Assembly: GCF_016820445.1 (NCBI RefSeq)
Contig: NZ_JADHDT010000010.1
Coordinates: forward strand, 1-64,000
Length of the DNA: 64,000 bases
Direction: 5' to 3'
Source: Sphingomonas beigongshangi
GTDB lineage: Bacteria > Pseudomonadota > Alphaproteobacteria > Sphingomonadales > Sphingomonadaceae
Position 1 is the stretch's first letter. Each line of letters opens with the position of its first letter. Made by a program: the position numbers and the translations under genes. The notes under the pieces were generated by a model, which did no database searches, was not told where the DNA came from, and saw nothing but the letters and a program-made list of their open reading frames with translations. Of this stretch, positions 24,921 to 34,102 are shown piece by piece.

Positions 24921-26177
24921 CTATGCCGCCTCGGCGTCGAGCCCGTAGGCGGTGTGCAGCACGCGCACCGCGAGTTCGGTCTCGTCCTCGTGGATCAGCA
25001 CGCTGACCTTGATCTCGCTGGTCGAGATCGCCTGAATGTTGATCCCGCGCTGGCCAAGCACGGTGAACATCGTGCTCGCGACGCCGGCGTGGCTGCGCAT
25101 GCCGACGCCGACGACGGAGATCTTGGCGACGCGCGTGTCGTGGACCAGTTCGCCGAAGCCGATCGCCTCGCGCGCCTGGTTGAGCGATTCGAGGCTGCGC
25201 GCCAGATCGGCCGAGGGCACGGTGAAGGTGACGTCGGTCGACCCATGGTTGTGCGCGATGTTCTGGATGATCATGTCGACGTTGATGTTCGCGTTCGCCA
25301 ACGGCTCGAAGATCGCCGCCACCGCGCCCGGCTTGTCGGGCACGCTGGTCAGGGTGATCTTCGCCTCGTTCTTGTCGTGCGCGATGCCGGTGATCAGCTG
25401 GCGTTCCACGTCTTCTATCTCCTCTTCGCCGACGATCATCGTCCCCGGCAACGTCTCCGCCATCGGCGCGTCGTCGCCGGTGAACGACGAGAGCACCTGG
25501 ACGCGGACCTGTTCCTTCATCGCCAGCCCGACCGAACGGGTCTGGAGCACCTTCGCGCCGACGCTGGCGAGTTCCAGCATCTCCTCATAGGTCACCTTGG
25601 CGAGCTTGCGTGCGCGCGGGACGATGCGCGGATCGGTGGTGTAGACGCCGTCGACATCCGTATAGATGTCGCACCGGTCGGCCCGCACGGCCGCCGCCAC
25701 CGCGACCGCCGACGTATCCGAGCCGCCCCGGCCCAGCGTCGTCACGCGGCGATCCTCCGCCAATCCCTGGAAGCCGGGGATCACCGCGACCTCGCCCGCC
25801 GCCATGCTCGCGATCAGCGCGTCGGTCTCGATCCCGCCGATCCGCGCCTTGGCATGCGCATCGTCGGTGTGGATCGGCAGCTGCCATCCCAGCCAGGAGC
25901 GCGCCTGCACGCCCGCCGCCTGCAGCGCGATGGCGAGCAGCCCGCTGGTGATCTGTTCGCCCGCCGAGACGACGACGTCATATTCGCACGGATCGTAGAG
26001 CGACGACGCCTCGCGACAGAAGCCGACCAGCCGGTCGGTCTCGCCCGCCATGGCGGAGACGACGACCGCGACCTCGTTGCCCGCCGCCACCTCGCGTTTG
26101 ACGCGCGCGGCGACGCTCCGGATGCGCTCGATCCCGGCCATGGAGGTGCCGCCGAACTTCATCACGATCCGCGCCAT
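24921..26177 (-). CDS. lysC: aspartate kinase
   Basis: 418-residue enzyme phosphorylating aspartate at the head of lysine, threonine, methionine and diaminopimelate synthesis. The N-terminal kinase signature is ARIVMKFGGTSMAG, with GRGGSDTSAVAVAAAV for ATP/Asp binding and DGVYTTDPRIVP. Two C-terminal ACT domains (about 265-335 and 345-415, with KISVVGVGMRSHAGVAS) provide feedback control by amino acids. ATG 26177 matches the family start; the 22 upstream codons in frame do not. It is divergent from ubiG by 53 bases. thrC at 47.9 kb is in the same pathway but not linked. Confidence 0.97.
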   Translation of the reverse strand: MARIVMKFGGTSMAGIERIRSVAARVKREVAAGNEVAVVVSAMAGETDRLVGFCREASSLYDPCEYDVVVSAGEQITSGLLAIALQAAGVQARSWLGWQLPIHTDDAHAKARIGGIETDALIASMAAGEVAVIPGFQGLAEDRRVTTLGRGGSDTSAVAVAAAVRADRCDIYTDVDGVYTTDPRIVPRARKLAKVTYEEMLELASVGAKVLQTRSVGLAMKEQVRVQVLSSFTGDDAPMAETLPGTMIVGEEEIEDVERQLITGIAHDKNEAKITLTSVPDKPGAVAAIFEPLANANINVDMIIQNIAHNHGSTDVTFTVPSADLARSLESLNQAREAIGFGELVHDTRVAKISVVGVGMRSHAGVASTMFTVLGQRGINIQAISTSEIKVSVLIHEDETELAVRVLHTAYGLDAEAA

Positions 26178-26230
26178 CGTCGTCTGCCAAACTCCTTGGG
26201 TGAATGGGTGCGCCCTGATAGGTAGCGCCC

Positions 26231-26992
26231 ATGGCAAGCGCAAGCAGCACGAACGACGGCATCGACAGGGCTAAAGCGATCACCACGATCGACCCGCGCG
26301 AGGCCGCGCATTTCGGCCGCATGGCCGCCGAATGGTGGGATCCCAAGGGTTCGTCGGCGATGCTGCACAGGCTCAACCCGGTACGGCTGCGCTACATCCG
26401 TGCGGCGATCGACCTGCACTGGGATGGCGACGACACCAGCTTCGCCCCGCTCGCGGGCAAGACGGCGCTCGACGTCGGCTGCGGCGCCGGCCTTCTCGCC
26501 GAACCGCTCGCCCGTCTCGGCGCGACCGTGACCGGGCTCGACGCCGCTGCGGAGAATGTCGCGGTAGCCCAGGCCCATGCCGCCCAGTCCGGCCTCGCGG
26601 TGACCTATCGCGCGCATGGCATCGAGGCGGAGACGGGCCGCTATGATCTCGTCACCTGCCTCGAGGTGGTGGAACATGTCGCCGATCCCGCCGGCTTCGT
26701 CCGCGGCCTGGCGGCGGCGCTGGCCGACGACGGCCTGCTCGTCATGTCGACGCCGAACCGCACGCCGCTGTCGCGCCTCGCCCTCATCGGCCTCGCGGAG
26801 GGCACGGGCCGCATTCCGCGCGGGACGCACGACTGGAACAAGTTCCTCACGCCCGACGAACTGACCGCTTTGCTGCGCGACGCCGGGCTCGAGGTGACGG
26901 ACGTCACCGGCCTGTCCTTCTCCCCCGCCAAGGGGTTCGACCTGTCGAGCTCGACCGCGCTCGATTACCTGCTCACCGCGCGGCACGCCTAG
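26231..26992 (+). CDS. ubiG: ubiquinone biosynthesis O-methyltransferase
   Basis: 253-residue SAM-dependent methyltransferase that performs both O-methylation steps in ubiquinone synthesis. The N-terminal EAAHFGRMAAEWWDPKGSS and LNPVRLRYIRAAI are family hallmarks; the SAM motif is ALDVGCGAGLLAEPLARLGA, followed by VTGLDAA and CLEVVEHVADP. The C-terminus has GTHDWNKFLTPDEL. Length is normal. ATG start 26231, divergent from lysC. Its product supports the aa3 oxidase chain encoded at 37-48 kb. Confidence 0.97.
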   Translation: MASASSTNDGIDRAKAITTIDPREAAHFGRMAAEWWDPKGSSAMLHRLNPVRLRYIRAAIDLHWDGDDTSFAPLAGKTALDVGCGAGLLAEPLARLGATVTGLDAAAENVAVAQAHAAQSGLAVTYRAHGIEAETGRYDLVTCLEVVEHVADPAGFVRGLAAALADDGLLVMSTPNRTPLSRLALIGLAEGTGRIPRGTHDWNKFLTPDELTALLRDAGLEVTDVTGLSFSPAKGFDLSSSTALDYLLTARHA

Positions 26993-27052
26993 CAACATCC
27001 GGACATCGATCTGTATTTGGCAAGCGGTGGCCGTGCCGCTACCGACCCGGCC

Positions 27053-28495
27053 ATGGCGGCCCTGACCCATCCGCGCGCCCGGCTCGCGATCCTCGTCCTC
27101 GTCGCCCTGGTGGCACGCGCGCTGACGTTCGGCAATCCGGTCGTCCATGTCGACGAGGAATTCTATTATTTCACCGGCAGCGCGCTGTGGCACGGCCAGC
27201 TGCCGTTCGTCGACGTGTGGGACAGGAAGCCGATCGGGCTTTTCCTGCTCTACGCGGTGCCGGCCGGACTGGGCTTTCCGTCCGGCATCTGGGCCTATCA
27301 GCTGCTCGCGCTCGGCGCGACGATCTGGGCCGCGATGCAGGTCGCCTGGCTCGCGACCCGCGCGGGGTTCGCGCGCGGCGCGACGGCGGGCGGCATCGCC
27401 TATATCCTCTGGCTCGACCTGCTCGGCGGACAGGGTGGCCAGTCACCCGTCTTCTACAACCCGCTCGTCGCCGCCGCCGCGCTGCTGATCCTCGGCGCGG
27501 CGGCATCGCCCCACCGGCGCGTACGGGGCGCGATCGCGATGACGCTGATCGGCATCGCGCTGCAGATCAAATATTCGGTGCTGCTGGAGGGCGTGTTCTT
27601 CGGCCTGTGGCTGCTCGCCGACGAATGGCATGCGACGCGCCGCCCGATGGCGCTTTTCGGCCATGGCGCCGCGCTCATCGCGCTGGCCTTGCTGCCGACG
27701 GTCGCCGCCGGCGTCGCCTATGCCGCGATCGGGCAGTGGGACGCGTTCGCCTATGCCAATTTCCTGTCGATCTTCCACCGCAACCCCGACCCGCTGAAGG
27801 AGCTGGCGGGCAATCTGGGGCAGATCGTCCTCATCACCTCTCCGCCGGTGGCGCTGGCGATCATCGCCCTTCGCCGTGCGCCGCGCGCGGCCGACCGCCA
27901 CCACGATCGGACGCGGCGATTCCTCGCCTGGTGGCTGGGCGTGGCGTGCCTCAGCGTGCTCGCCTTCCGGCCGTGGTTCGATCATTACAGCCTGCCGATC
28001 CTGATCCCCGCCTGCGCCGCGGCGGCGGGCATGCTTGGCAGCGCCGCCTGGCAGCGATGGCGGACGCCCGCGCTGCTGCTCACCGCGGCGCTGGCCGGAC
28101 AGATCGTCCTCGTCGCGCTACGCGCGGAGCGGGGCGAAGCGCGGCAGTTCGCAGCGCTGGCGCAGGCGGTAGGCGATGGGCCCGGCTGTCTCTACGTCTA
28201 TTCGGGCAGCACCATGCTCTACGTCGCCACCAAGCGGTGCGCGCTGTCGAAGTACATCGTCCCCGCCCATCTCGGTCGCGCTCGCGAGGCGGGCGCTACC
28301 GGCGTCGACCAGCAGGCCGAAATCGCGCGCATCCTGGCGCAGCATCCGGCGGTGGTCGTGATGCGCCCACCCTATGGCGGCGAGCGCCCCGCCGCCCACG
28401 CCTTCATCACGGCGGCGCTCGCGTCGGACTATCAGCAGACCGCCGCGCTGCCGATGGGCAACGAGACGATCCGCGTCTATAAGCGCGCGCGATGA
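27053..28495 (+). CDS. GT-C glycosyltransferase family 39-like membrane protein
   Basis: 480-residue inner-membrane protein with about ten helices and a first extracytoplasmic loop bearing the acidic pair HVDEEFYYFTGSALWHGQLP and VWDRKPIGLF, the typical GT39/ArnT/PMT arrangement. Such enzymes use lipid-linked sugars to glycosylate proteins or lipids in the periplasm. The C-terminal soluble part (about 365-480) contains GPGCLYVYSGSTMLY. The start is ATG 27053; an upstream TTG at 27017 lacks support. Its stop overlaps the deacetylase ATG, so they are coupled. Acceptor unknown. Confidence 0.85.
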   Translation: MAALTHPRARLAILVLVALVARALTFGNPVVHVDEEFYYFTGSALWHGQLPFVDVWDRKPIGLFLLYAVPAGLGFPSGIWAYQLLALGATIWAAMQVAWLATRAGFARGATAGGIAYILWLDLLGGQGGQSPVFYNPLVAAAALLILGAAASPHRRVRGAIAMTLIGIALQIKYSVLLEGVFFGLWLLADEWHATRRPMALFGHGAALIALALLPTVAAGVAYAAIGQWDAFAYANFLSIFHRNPDPLKELAGNLGQIVLITSPPVALAIIALRRAPRAADRHHDRTRRFLAWWLGVACLSVLAFRPWFDHYSLPILIPACAAAAGMLGSAAWQRWRTPALLLTAALAGQIVLVALRAERGEARQFAALAQAVGDGPGCLYVYSGSTMLYVATKRCALSKYIVPAHLGRAREAGATGVDQQAEIARILAQHPAVVVMRPPYGGERPAAHAFITAALASDYQQTAALPMGNETIRVYKRAR

Positions 28496-29217
28496 AACGC
28501 CTGCTCGCCTCGATCCACGACGTCTCGCCCCGGTTCGAGGGCGAGGTCGACCGGCTGCTCGATCATCTGGCCCCGCATGTCGGACGGCGGCTGGCGATGC
28601 TGGTCGTGCCCGACCACTGGGGCGGCGCGCCGATCACCCCGGCCTTCGCGCAGCGGCTGCGCGGCTGGGCGGACGAGGGCGTCGAGATGTTCGTCCACGG
28701 CTGGTTCCATCGCGACGACACGCCGCACCAGGGCAAGGTCGCCGCGCTCAAGGGCAAGCACATGACCGCGGGCGAGGGCGAGTTCCTTGGCCTCAGCCAT
28801 GCCGACGCGCTCGACCGGATGCGCCGCGGCAAGGCCTTGGTCGAGGACATCATCGGCCGCCCGGCGGCCGGCTTCATCGCCCCAGCCTGGCTCTATTCGG
28901 ACGGCGCGAAGACGGCGCTCGCCGACGCCGGCTTCGCGCTGGCGGAAGATCACGCGCGCGTCTGGGTGCCCGCCGACGGACGCGCGCTCGCCAAGGGGCC
29001 GGTGATCACCTGGGCCAGCCGCTCCCGGCCGCGCCAGCTGTCGTCGCTCGCCGCCGCGGCGGTGTTGCGCCCGCTGCTCCAACCGCTCTCGACCGTGCGG
29101 ATCGCGGTGCATCCGGGCGACGTGCGCGTTCCCGCGCTGCTCGACAGCATCACGCGGACCTTCGCCGCCTTCCGCCGCCACGCGCCGGCGCGTTACGCGG
29201 ACCTTCTCGCCGCCTGA
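28492..29217 (+). CDS. polysaccharide deacetylase (DUF2334 type)
   Basis: 241-residue carbohydrate esterase-like protein. The NodB-type metal site is seen as LASIHDVSPRF near the start (Asp as base) and EMFVHGWFHRDDTPHQ (H-x3-H-like metal ligands), with GFIAPAWLY following. No signal peptide, so it may act in the cytoplasm on lipid-linked glycans. Translationally coupled to the GT39-like gene, suggesting joint modification of one glycan. The last 25 bases overlap the convergent glycosyltransferase. Confidence 0.87.
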   Translation: MKRLLASIHDVSPRFEGEVDRLLDHLAPHVGRRLAMLVVPDHWGGAPITPAFAQRLRGWADEGVEMFVHGWFHRDDTPHQGKVAALKGKHMTAGEGEFLGLSHADALDRMRRGKALVEDIIGRPAAGFIAPAWLYSDGAKTALADAGFALAEDHARVWVPADGRALAKGPVITWASRSRPRQLSSLAAAAVLRPLLQPLSTVRIAVHPGDVRVPALLDSITRTFAAFRRHAPARYADLLAA

Positions 29218-30389
29218 TCCTCGCCCGCCTTCGCGGCGATCACCGCTTCGTAATGCGCGACGAGTTCGGCGGCATGCGCCTCGTCGGTGCGCACCTTGCC
29301 CGACGCAACGGCGGCGGCGCGGCGGACGATCGCCGGATCGCGCGCGCACATGCGCAGGATGGCGTCGGCGCAGGACACCGCGTCACGTTCCCGAAAGCTT
29401 TCGGTATACAGCGGATTAGCGAGTTCCGCCGCGCCGCCGCTGTCGGGCAGGATCAACGGCGCACCACAGGCGAGCGCCTCCGCCGGCACCAGCCCGAACG
29501 TCTCGGTGCCGCAGCCGTGCACATAGGCATCGCAGCTCGCCATGATCTTCGCCAGCCGCGCGCGGTCGTAGACCGGATGGAACAGGCGGATGTGCGGGCT
29601 GCTGCCGATGTGGCGTTCCAGCGTCTTGGTATCCATGCCCTGCCCCAGGATGACGAGGCCGACGGGCACGCGCGCGCCCGCACGCTGCACCGCGTCGATC
29701 ACCATCGGCCAGCGCTTTTCCGGATGATGCCGCCCGACCCCGAGCAGCAGGTGCGCGTCGGGCGGCAGGTCGCATTGCGCGAGCAACGCGGCGCGCAGCT
29801 GCTCGTCGCGCAGGGCGGGCGAGAAGGGCGTCCGCTCGATACCCAGCGGCACGGTCGTGTCGACGCGCACGCCGCGCGCGGTCAGCTGCCGCGTCAGCGC
29901 CGGGCCGTTCGTGACGACGGTATCGAATTCGCGCAGGAAGCGCTGGAGGTAGCGGTCATACCAGGAGAACGCGCGCTCGATCCGCCCCTCCGACGCCAGC
30001 CGGTTGAACCAGCGCTTGGCATAGGCTTCGAGATTGTCGTTGTGCATGAAGAAGGACCGGATCGCCCGCCCCTTCCAGTTGAGTACGATCCAGGCGGAAC
30101 GCCACGGCGAGCAATTCTCCACCACGTCGGGGTCGAGCGCGTCGAGCCGCGCGTGGATCGGCGCCGGATCCCAGAACAGGCCGTAGTTCGAGTCGAACGG
30201 CATGCCGCGCGACTTGATATAATGGATCGCGCCGCCGCCGGGACGATGCTCGATCCGATCCTCCTTGCCGGGGGCGAGCACGATCAGCTCGTGCCCCATG
30301 CTCGCGAGCACGCTGATCTTGCGGTCGATATACGTCCGCACGCCGCCGCCGGTCGGCGAATAGATCTCGTTGACGTCGACGATCCGCAT
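29193..30389 (-). CDS. glycosyltransferase family 4
   Basis: 398-residue GT-B glycosyltransferase. The N-terminal donor/acceptor domain begins MRIVDVNEIYSPTGGGVRTY, the glycine loop of GT4 enzymes; the C-terminal domain has GVGRHHPEKRW and the E-x7-E motif in GTETFGLVPAEALACGAPLI. ATG 30389 gives the canonical start, one base after the DUF2141 stop. Ends of this gene and the convergent deacetylase overlap by 25 bases. It likely adds a hexose to a lipid-linked or exopolysaccharide glycan; sugar unknown. Confidence 0.9.
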   Translation of the reverse strand: MRIVDVNEIYSPTGGGVRTYIDRKISVLASMGHELIVLAPGKEDRIEHRPGGGAIHYIKSRGMPFDSNYGLFWDPAPIHARLDALDPDVVENCSPWRSAWIVLNWKGRAIRSFFMHNDNLEAYAKRWFNRLASEGRIERAFSWYDRYLQRFLREFDTVVTNGPALTRQLTARGVRVDTTVPLGIERTPFSPALRDEQLRAALLAQCDLPPDAHLLLGVGRHHPEKRWPMVIDAVQRAGARVPVGLVILGQGMDTKTLERHIGSSPHIRLFHPVYDRARLAKIMASCDAYVHGCGTETFGLVPAEALACGAPLILPDSGGAAELANPLYTESFRERDAVSCADAILRMCARDPAIVRRAAAVASGKVRTDEAHAAELVAHYEAVIAAKAGEDQAARRSA

Positions 30390-30390
30390 C

Positions 30391-30927
30391 TCAGTTGCCC
30401 TTGATCGGCCCGAAACCGCCCAGGCCGCGCAAATATTGCATGCGGATATTGGTGGTCGCAACGCCGTTGCCAACCTCGATCAGCGCCTGCGGCAACTTGG
30501 GCCGCGACATGCCGAGCCGCGCGCCGCCGGGAAAACCGGCGCCGTCCTGGAAGAAGTTGAACTTGTTCTTGCCGTCGCGGTCGTGGGTCGCGAACAGCGC
30601 ATAGCGGCCGGGATGCGGCACGCGGATGCAGATGTCGACGGCACCCGACGGCGGCGTTTCGACCCAGACGCGGCGGAAGGTCTTGCCCTGCGCGACCAGG
30701 TCGCGATCGTCCTTCAGGAAATCGTCCTCGTTCGCCGGGTAGAGTTCCAGCTTCAGCCGGCCCTTGCGGTCCTTCAGGCCGGTGATGTTCGCCAGGATGG
30801 CCGGTCCCTCGCGGCTGGTGCAGGCGGCCGCGTCCATGCCGATCACCTGCGCCGACGCCTGCACGGGCGCCAGCACCGTCATGGCCGCGGCCAGCGCCGC
30901 GCAAGAGGCCAATCCTGCCGTCTTCAT
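30391..30927 (-). CDS. secreted DUF2141 domain-containing protein
   Basis: 178-residue exported protein. A signal peptide covers about residues 1-27 (ends VQASAQ). The body is a beta-sandwich-like DUF2141 domain: ITGLKDRKGRLKLELYPAN, a variable middle, ICIRVPHPGRYALFATHDRD and GKNKFNFFQDGAGF. DUF2141 proteins are periplasmic or surface proteins of unknown function. It sits between a membrane protein (ATGA overlap) and a GT4 enzyme (1-base gap), so it is embedded in a glycan operon. Confidence 0.87.
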   Translation of the reverse strand: MKTAGLASCAALAAAMTVLAPVQASAQVIGMDAAACTSREGPAILANITGLKDRKGRLKLELYPANEDDFLKDDRDLVAQGKTFRRVWVETPPSGAVDICIRVPHPGRYALFATHDRDGKNKFNFFQDGAGFPGGARLGMSRPKLPQALIEVGNGVATTNIRMQYLRGLGGFGPIKGN

Positions 30928-31877
30928 GCCTGCCGTTTCCTCATCACCAGTGATTCGACCGCGAACCCTACGATCAGCACCGCATGGACCAGCAGCACTG
31001 CAGCGGCGGTGAACGCGATCAGTTCGGACAATTGCTGATCCTGCCCGATCATCAGGATCGCAAAATTGGCAAAAAGCAGGTCCTTGTTGGGCAAAAGCGG
31101 CAATCGTGAGAACAGCATCCGCCCGGCGGACAGGAATATCCACGTACCTACCGACACGGTCGGCATCGCCAGTGCCCAGGCGATCGCGAGGAACAGGGCG
31201 CCGCCGATCAGCCGCCCGCAATGGACGACGAATACGAACCAGAGGTCACGTCGGGAAAGCGAAAAGACGCGCTTCGAGAAGATCAGGAACGGCAGCGACG
31301 TACCGAAGATGACGACGAGCGAGCCATAGACGTAGCGCATCATCTCCGGCGGGATCAGCGCGCGTCCGACCGGCAGCGCCATCGCGATCATCGCCAGCGT
31401 CACCGCATTGCCCGCGATCGCCGACAGGATCGACACGTCCTTGACCGCGCCGAACGGCGCTGCAACGAGATGCGCCCGCGCCCGTGCCCAGGCGTAGAAA
31501 TACGCCTCGCCCGAATAGCCCATGACCACGTCGTTCGCGATCCGCTTCTTGATCAGCGCGATCAGCCCCGCGGCCGGAATGCCCCAGAGCCGACGGAAGA
31601 TCAGGAAATCGGCGAGCGGCGGGATGAAATAGAGCGCGGCGAACGCACCGTAGAACAGCGGATTGCGCGGCACGGACTGTTCCAGACCCTTGAGGCCCGA
31701 ACTCAACAGCTCATGCGCCAGGCCGCCGAGCATCGCCAGCGTCAGCAGGCCGCCGATGATGGTCGGCCAGCGGCTCTTGATCGTGGCGAGCGGCTCCAGG
31801 CCGGGAATGGGGGCGCCGGGGGCGGGATCGGCGTCGGGACGCTCGGATGGCCGGTCTGTACGCTGGTCGATCTGCAA
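30924..31877 (-). CDS. multi-pass membrane protein, possibly flippase/LPG-synthase-like
   Basis: 317-residue protein with about eight helices after a Pro/Asp-rich cytoplasmic lead. Recognisable features are ALYFIPPLADFLIFRRLWGIP, KRIANDVVMGYSGEAYFYAWAR and a late block SAGRMLFSRLPLLPNKDLLF. The overall layout is like the lysylphosphatidylglycerol synthase/UPF0104 membrane domain, but I am not certain of the family. The start appears to be TTG 31877 because no ATG or GTG precedes the first helix. It heads the operon with the DUF2141 protein and a GT4 enzyme and could move or accept the glycan (inference). Confidence 0.65.
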   Translation of the reverse strand: MQIDQRTDRPSERPDADPAPGAPIPGLEPLATIKSRWPTIIGGLLTLAMLGGLAHELLSSGLKGLEQSVPRNPLFYGAFAALYFIPPLADFLIFRRLWGIPAAGLIALIKKRIANDVVMGYSGEAYFYAWARARAHLVAAPFGAVKDVSILSAIAGNAVTLAMIAMALPVGRALIPPEMMRYVYGSLVVIFGTSLPFLIFSKRVFSLSRRDLWFVFVVHCGRLIGGALFLAIAWALAMPTVSVGTWIFLSAGRMLFSRLPLLPNKDLLFANFAILMIGQDQQLSELIAFTAAAVLLVHAVLIVGFAVESLVMRKRQA

Positions 31878-31991
31878 CCCGATGGTCCGCTTTGTGTTGG
31901 GGCGCCCTTAGCTGTATCGCATGTGGGGCGCACATGAAATCGCCGTAACTTTCGTATGTGGCCAAGCTGTGGCAGGAGGGCGGCACCACCG

Positions 31992-33089
31992 ATGATCGCC
32001 CACCACATCCTCACCTATGCCTGTGACCTTTCCGGCGGCGGCGTCGAGCGTGCGCAATTGCGTCTCGCACGAAGCTGGCTGGCCGAAGGACGCCGTGTCA
32101 CCTTCGTCGTCGGCGACACCGACGGACCGCTGGCGGCCGAAATGCCGCACGGGCTGGAGGTCGTATCGCTCGGCTCTGCCGCGTACATGGCGCAATTCCG
32201 CCTGCCCGCCATCGTGCGCGAGGCACGGCCGGACGTGATCTTCTGCGCCGGCAACTTCTATACGGCCATCGCCGCCTGGACGAAGCTGAGGCTGGGGGCC
32301 GACTGTCCGCCGATCGTCGGCAAGATGTCGAACGCCGCCGCGCGTGGCGACCACGGCGCCATCCTGGATCTCGGCCACCGCGCCTGGCTGACGCAGCACG
32401 GCTGGTTTCTCGATCATCTCGTCGCGATGACGCCCGCCACGGCGGCGGAGGCGGGGCGGCTGACCCGGATGCACGACCGCACCAGCGTGATCCCCAATCC
32501 GCCGGCCCCGCCGGTCGTCGACGCGCCGATGCCGCCCCTGCCCGACGGACGCTTCGTGCTCGGCGTCGGCCGGCTCGTGCCGCAGAAACGATGGGATCGC
32601 CTGATCGCCGCGCTGCCCGCCCTGCCGCGCGACGTCCATCTCGCGATCCTGGGCGAGGGCGAGCTGCGCGCGACGCTGGAGCGGCAGGTCGCGGAGCTCG
32701 GCCTGACCGGGCGCGTCCGTCTGCTCGGCCATGCCGCGGATCCGCTGCCCGCGATGGCGCGCGCCTCGATGCTGGCCTTGCCGTCGGACTATGAGGGCGT
32801 GCCCGGGGTGCTCCGCGAGGCGCTGTCGGTCGGGACGCCCGTCGTCACGACCGATTCGAGCCCGGCGGTGGCGGAAATCGTCGGCGATCGGCGGCTCGGC
32901 AGCATCGTCGCGCGCGACGACGCGGATGCCCTCGCCGCCGCCCTGTCGCACTGGCTTGCGGCGCCGCGCCCCGACCCCGTGCCGCAACCGGGCAGCGACT
33001 CCGCCGCGCGCTACCTGCGGCTGTTCGACTCGCTTATTCGCCCGCCTGTTCGCCTTCGCGCTCGGCGCTACGCTCCAGCGCAGTCTTGA
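31992..33089 (+). CDS. glycosyltransferase (GT4/GT-B fold)
   Basis: 365-residue GT-B glycosyltransferase. The N-terminal half has the loop TYACDLSGGGVERAQLRLAR; the C-terminal nucleotide-sugar domain has GVGRLVPQKRWDRLIAAL, ILGEGELRATLE and the E-x7-E-type segment DYEGVPGVLREALSVGTPVV. ATG 31992 is supported by AGGAGG at 31974-31979; the upstream ATG at 31956 is less likely. Divergent from the membrane-protein operon, so regulated separately or from a shared region. Its last 56 bases overlap the convergent AI-2E transporter. Confidence 0.9.
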   Translation: MIAHHILTYACDLSGGGVERAQLRLARSWLAEGRRVTFVVGDTDGPLAAEMPHGLEVVSLGSAAYMAQFRLPAIVREARPDVIFCAGNFYTAIAAWTKLRLGADCPPIVGKMSNAAARGDHGAILDLGHRAWLTQHGWFLDHLVAMTPATAAEAGRLTRMHDRTSVIPNPPAPPVVDAPMPPLPDGRFVLGVGRLVPQKRWDRLIAALPALPRDVHLAILGEGELRATLERQVAELGLTGRVRLLGHAADPLPAMARASMLALPSDYEGVPGVLREALSVGTPVVTTDSSPAVAEIVGDRRLGSIVARDDADALAAALSHWLAAPRPDPVPQPGSDSAARYLRLFDSLIRPPVRLRARRYAPAQS

Positions 33090-34092
33090 CCATCGCGGTC
33101 ATCGGATCGGCAAGCGCCAGCCCGAGGATGCCGAACAGCGCGCTCGCCATGATCTGCGTGCCCAGCGTCAGCGCGGGCGGCAGGTCGACCGTGCGGCGCG
33201 CGACCATCGGCACGACGACATAACCGTCGATCGTCTGGACGACGAGATAGGTGACCAGCGCCCAGATGCCGGTGTGCGTCCCCGCACTGAAGCCGACCGC
33301 GACCATCAGGACGCCGGTGATGATGGCGCCGATATTGGGGATGAAGGCGAGGATGCCGGCAATGATGCCGAGCAGCATCGCCATCGGCACACCGCCGATG
33401 GCGAGCGCGATGCCGGTGAACACGCCCTCGAACGCCATGCCGACGAGCCGGCCGGCGAGCAACTTGCGCAGGGTCACGCCCATGCGACGGATGGTGCGCG
33501 CGAATTCGGGGCGGGCGTCGGTCGGCACCAGCCACTGCAGCCCGCGTTCGTAGACGCCGGGTTCGATCGCCAGGAACAGGCCAAGGACCAGCATCATGAA
33601 CAGGCTGGTGATGGCGCCGATCGCCGTGCCGACCCAGGACGTGACGCGCCCGACGGACCCGAGCGCCTGCTTGGCGATGCCGTTCAGGTCCGACGCGCCG
33701 GGCATCAGTCCCTGCTTGCTGAGGAAGCTGGTGAAGCGGTTGGCCTGCGCCTCCAGTGTCGAGCGCAGCTGCGTCACCTGTTCGGTGACCTGCACGCCGG
33801 TGAGGTAGAAGGTGCCGAGCAGGAAGGCGACGACGAGCAGCACGACGATCAGCAGCCGCCATCCGCGCCCGATCGGCAGCACCTTGCCGAGCAGACGGAC
33901 GCCGCCGTCGAGCAGCGCCGCGAAGACGATGCCCGCGAGGATGATGAGCAAAGGCTGGATCAGCAGCACGGTGAGTGCGATCGCGCCGGCCATGCCGAAC
34001 CAGACGCTGGCGCGCTTCAGCTCCCGCCGGATGAACGGATCGCGCAGCTCGTTGGGGCTTGGCTCCTGCACGAGCGGCGTATCCGTGGCCAT
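33034..34092 (-). CDS. AI-2E family transporter
   Basis: 352-residue inner-membrane protein of the AI-2E/PerM family, with a helix pair near the N-terminus (GMAGAIALTVLLIQPLLIIL), a periplasmic loop with VTQLRSTLEAQ, and a C-terminal bundle including GVFTGIALAIGGVPMAMLLG and the family motif FIPNIGAIITGVLMVAVGFS. Despite the name, members include ion and metabolite exporters, so substrate is open. ATG start at 34092, 10 bases after lepB on the same strand, so possibly in the lepB operon. Its 3' end overlaps a convergent glycosyltransferase by 56 bases, an unusually long overlap. Confidence 0.9.
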   Translation of the reverse strand: MATDTPLVQEPSPNELRDPFIRRELKRASVWFGMAGAIALTVLLIQPLLIILAGIVFAALLDGGVRLLGKVLPIGRGWRLLIVVLLVVAFLLGTFYLTGVQVTEQVTQLRSTLEAQANRFTSFLSKQGLMPGASDLNGIAKQALGSVGRVTSWVGTAIGAITSLFMMLVLGLFLAIEPGVYERGLQWLVPTDARPEFARTIRRMGVTLRKLLAGRLVGMAFEGVFTGIALAIGGVPMAMLLGIIAGILAFIPNIGAIITGVLMVAVGFSAGTHTGIWALVTYLVVQTIDGYVVVPMVARRTVDLPPALTLGTQIMASALFGILGLALADPMTAMVKTALERSAEREGEQAGE

Positions 34093-34102
34093 CGGTATCC
34101 CC

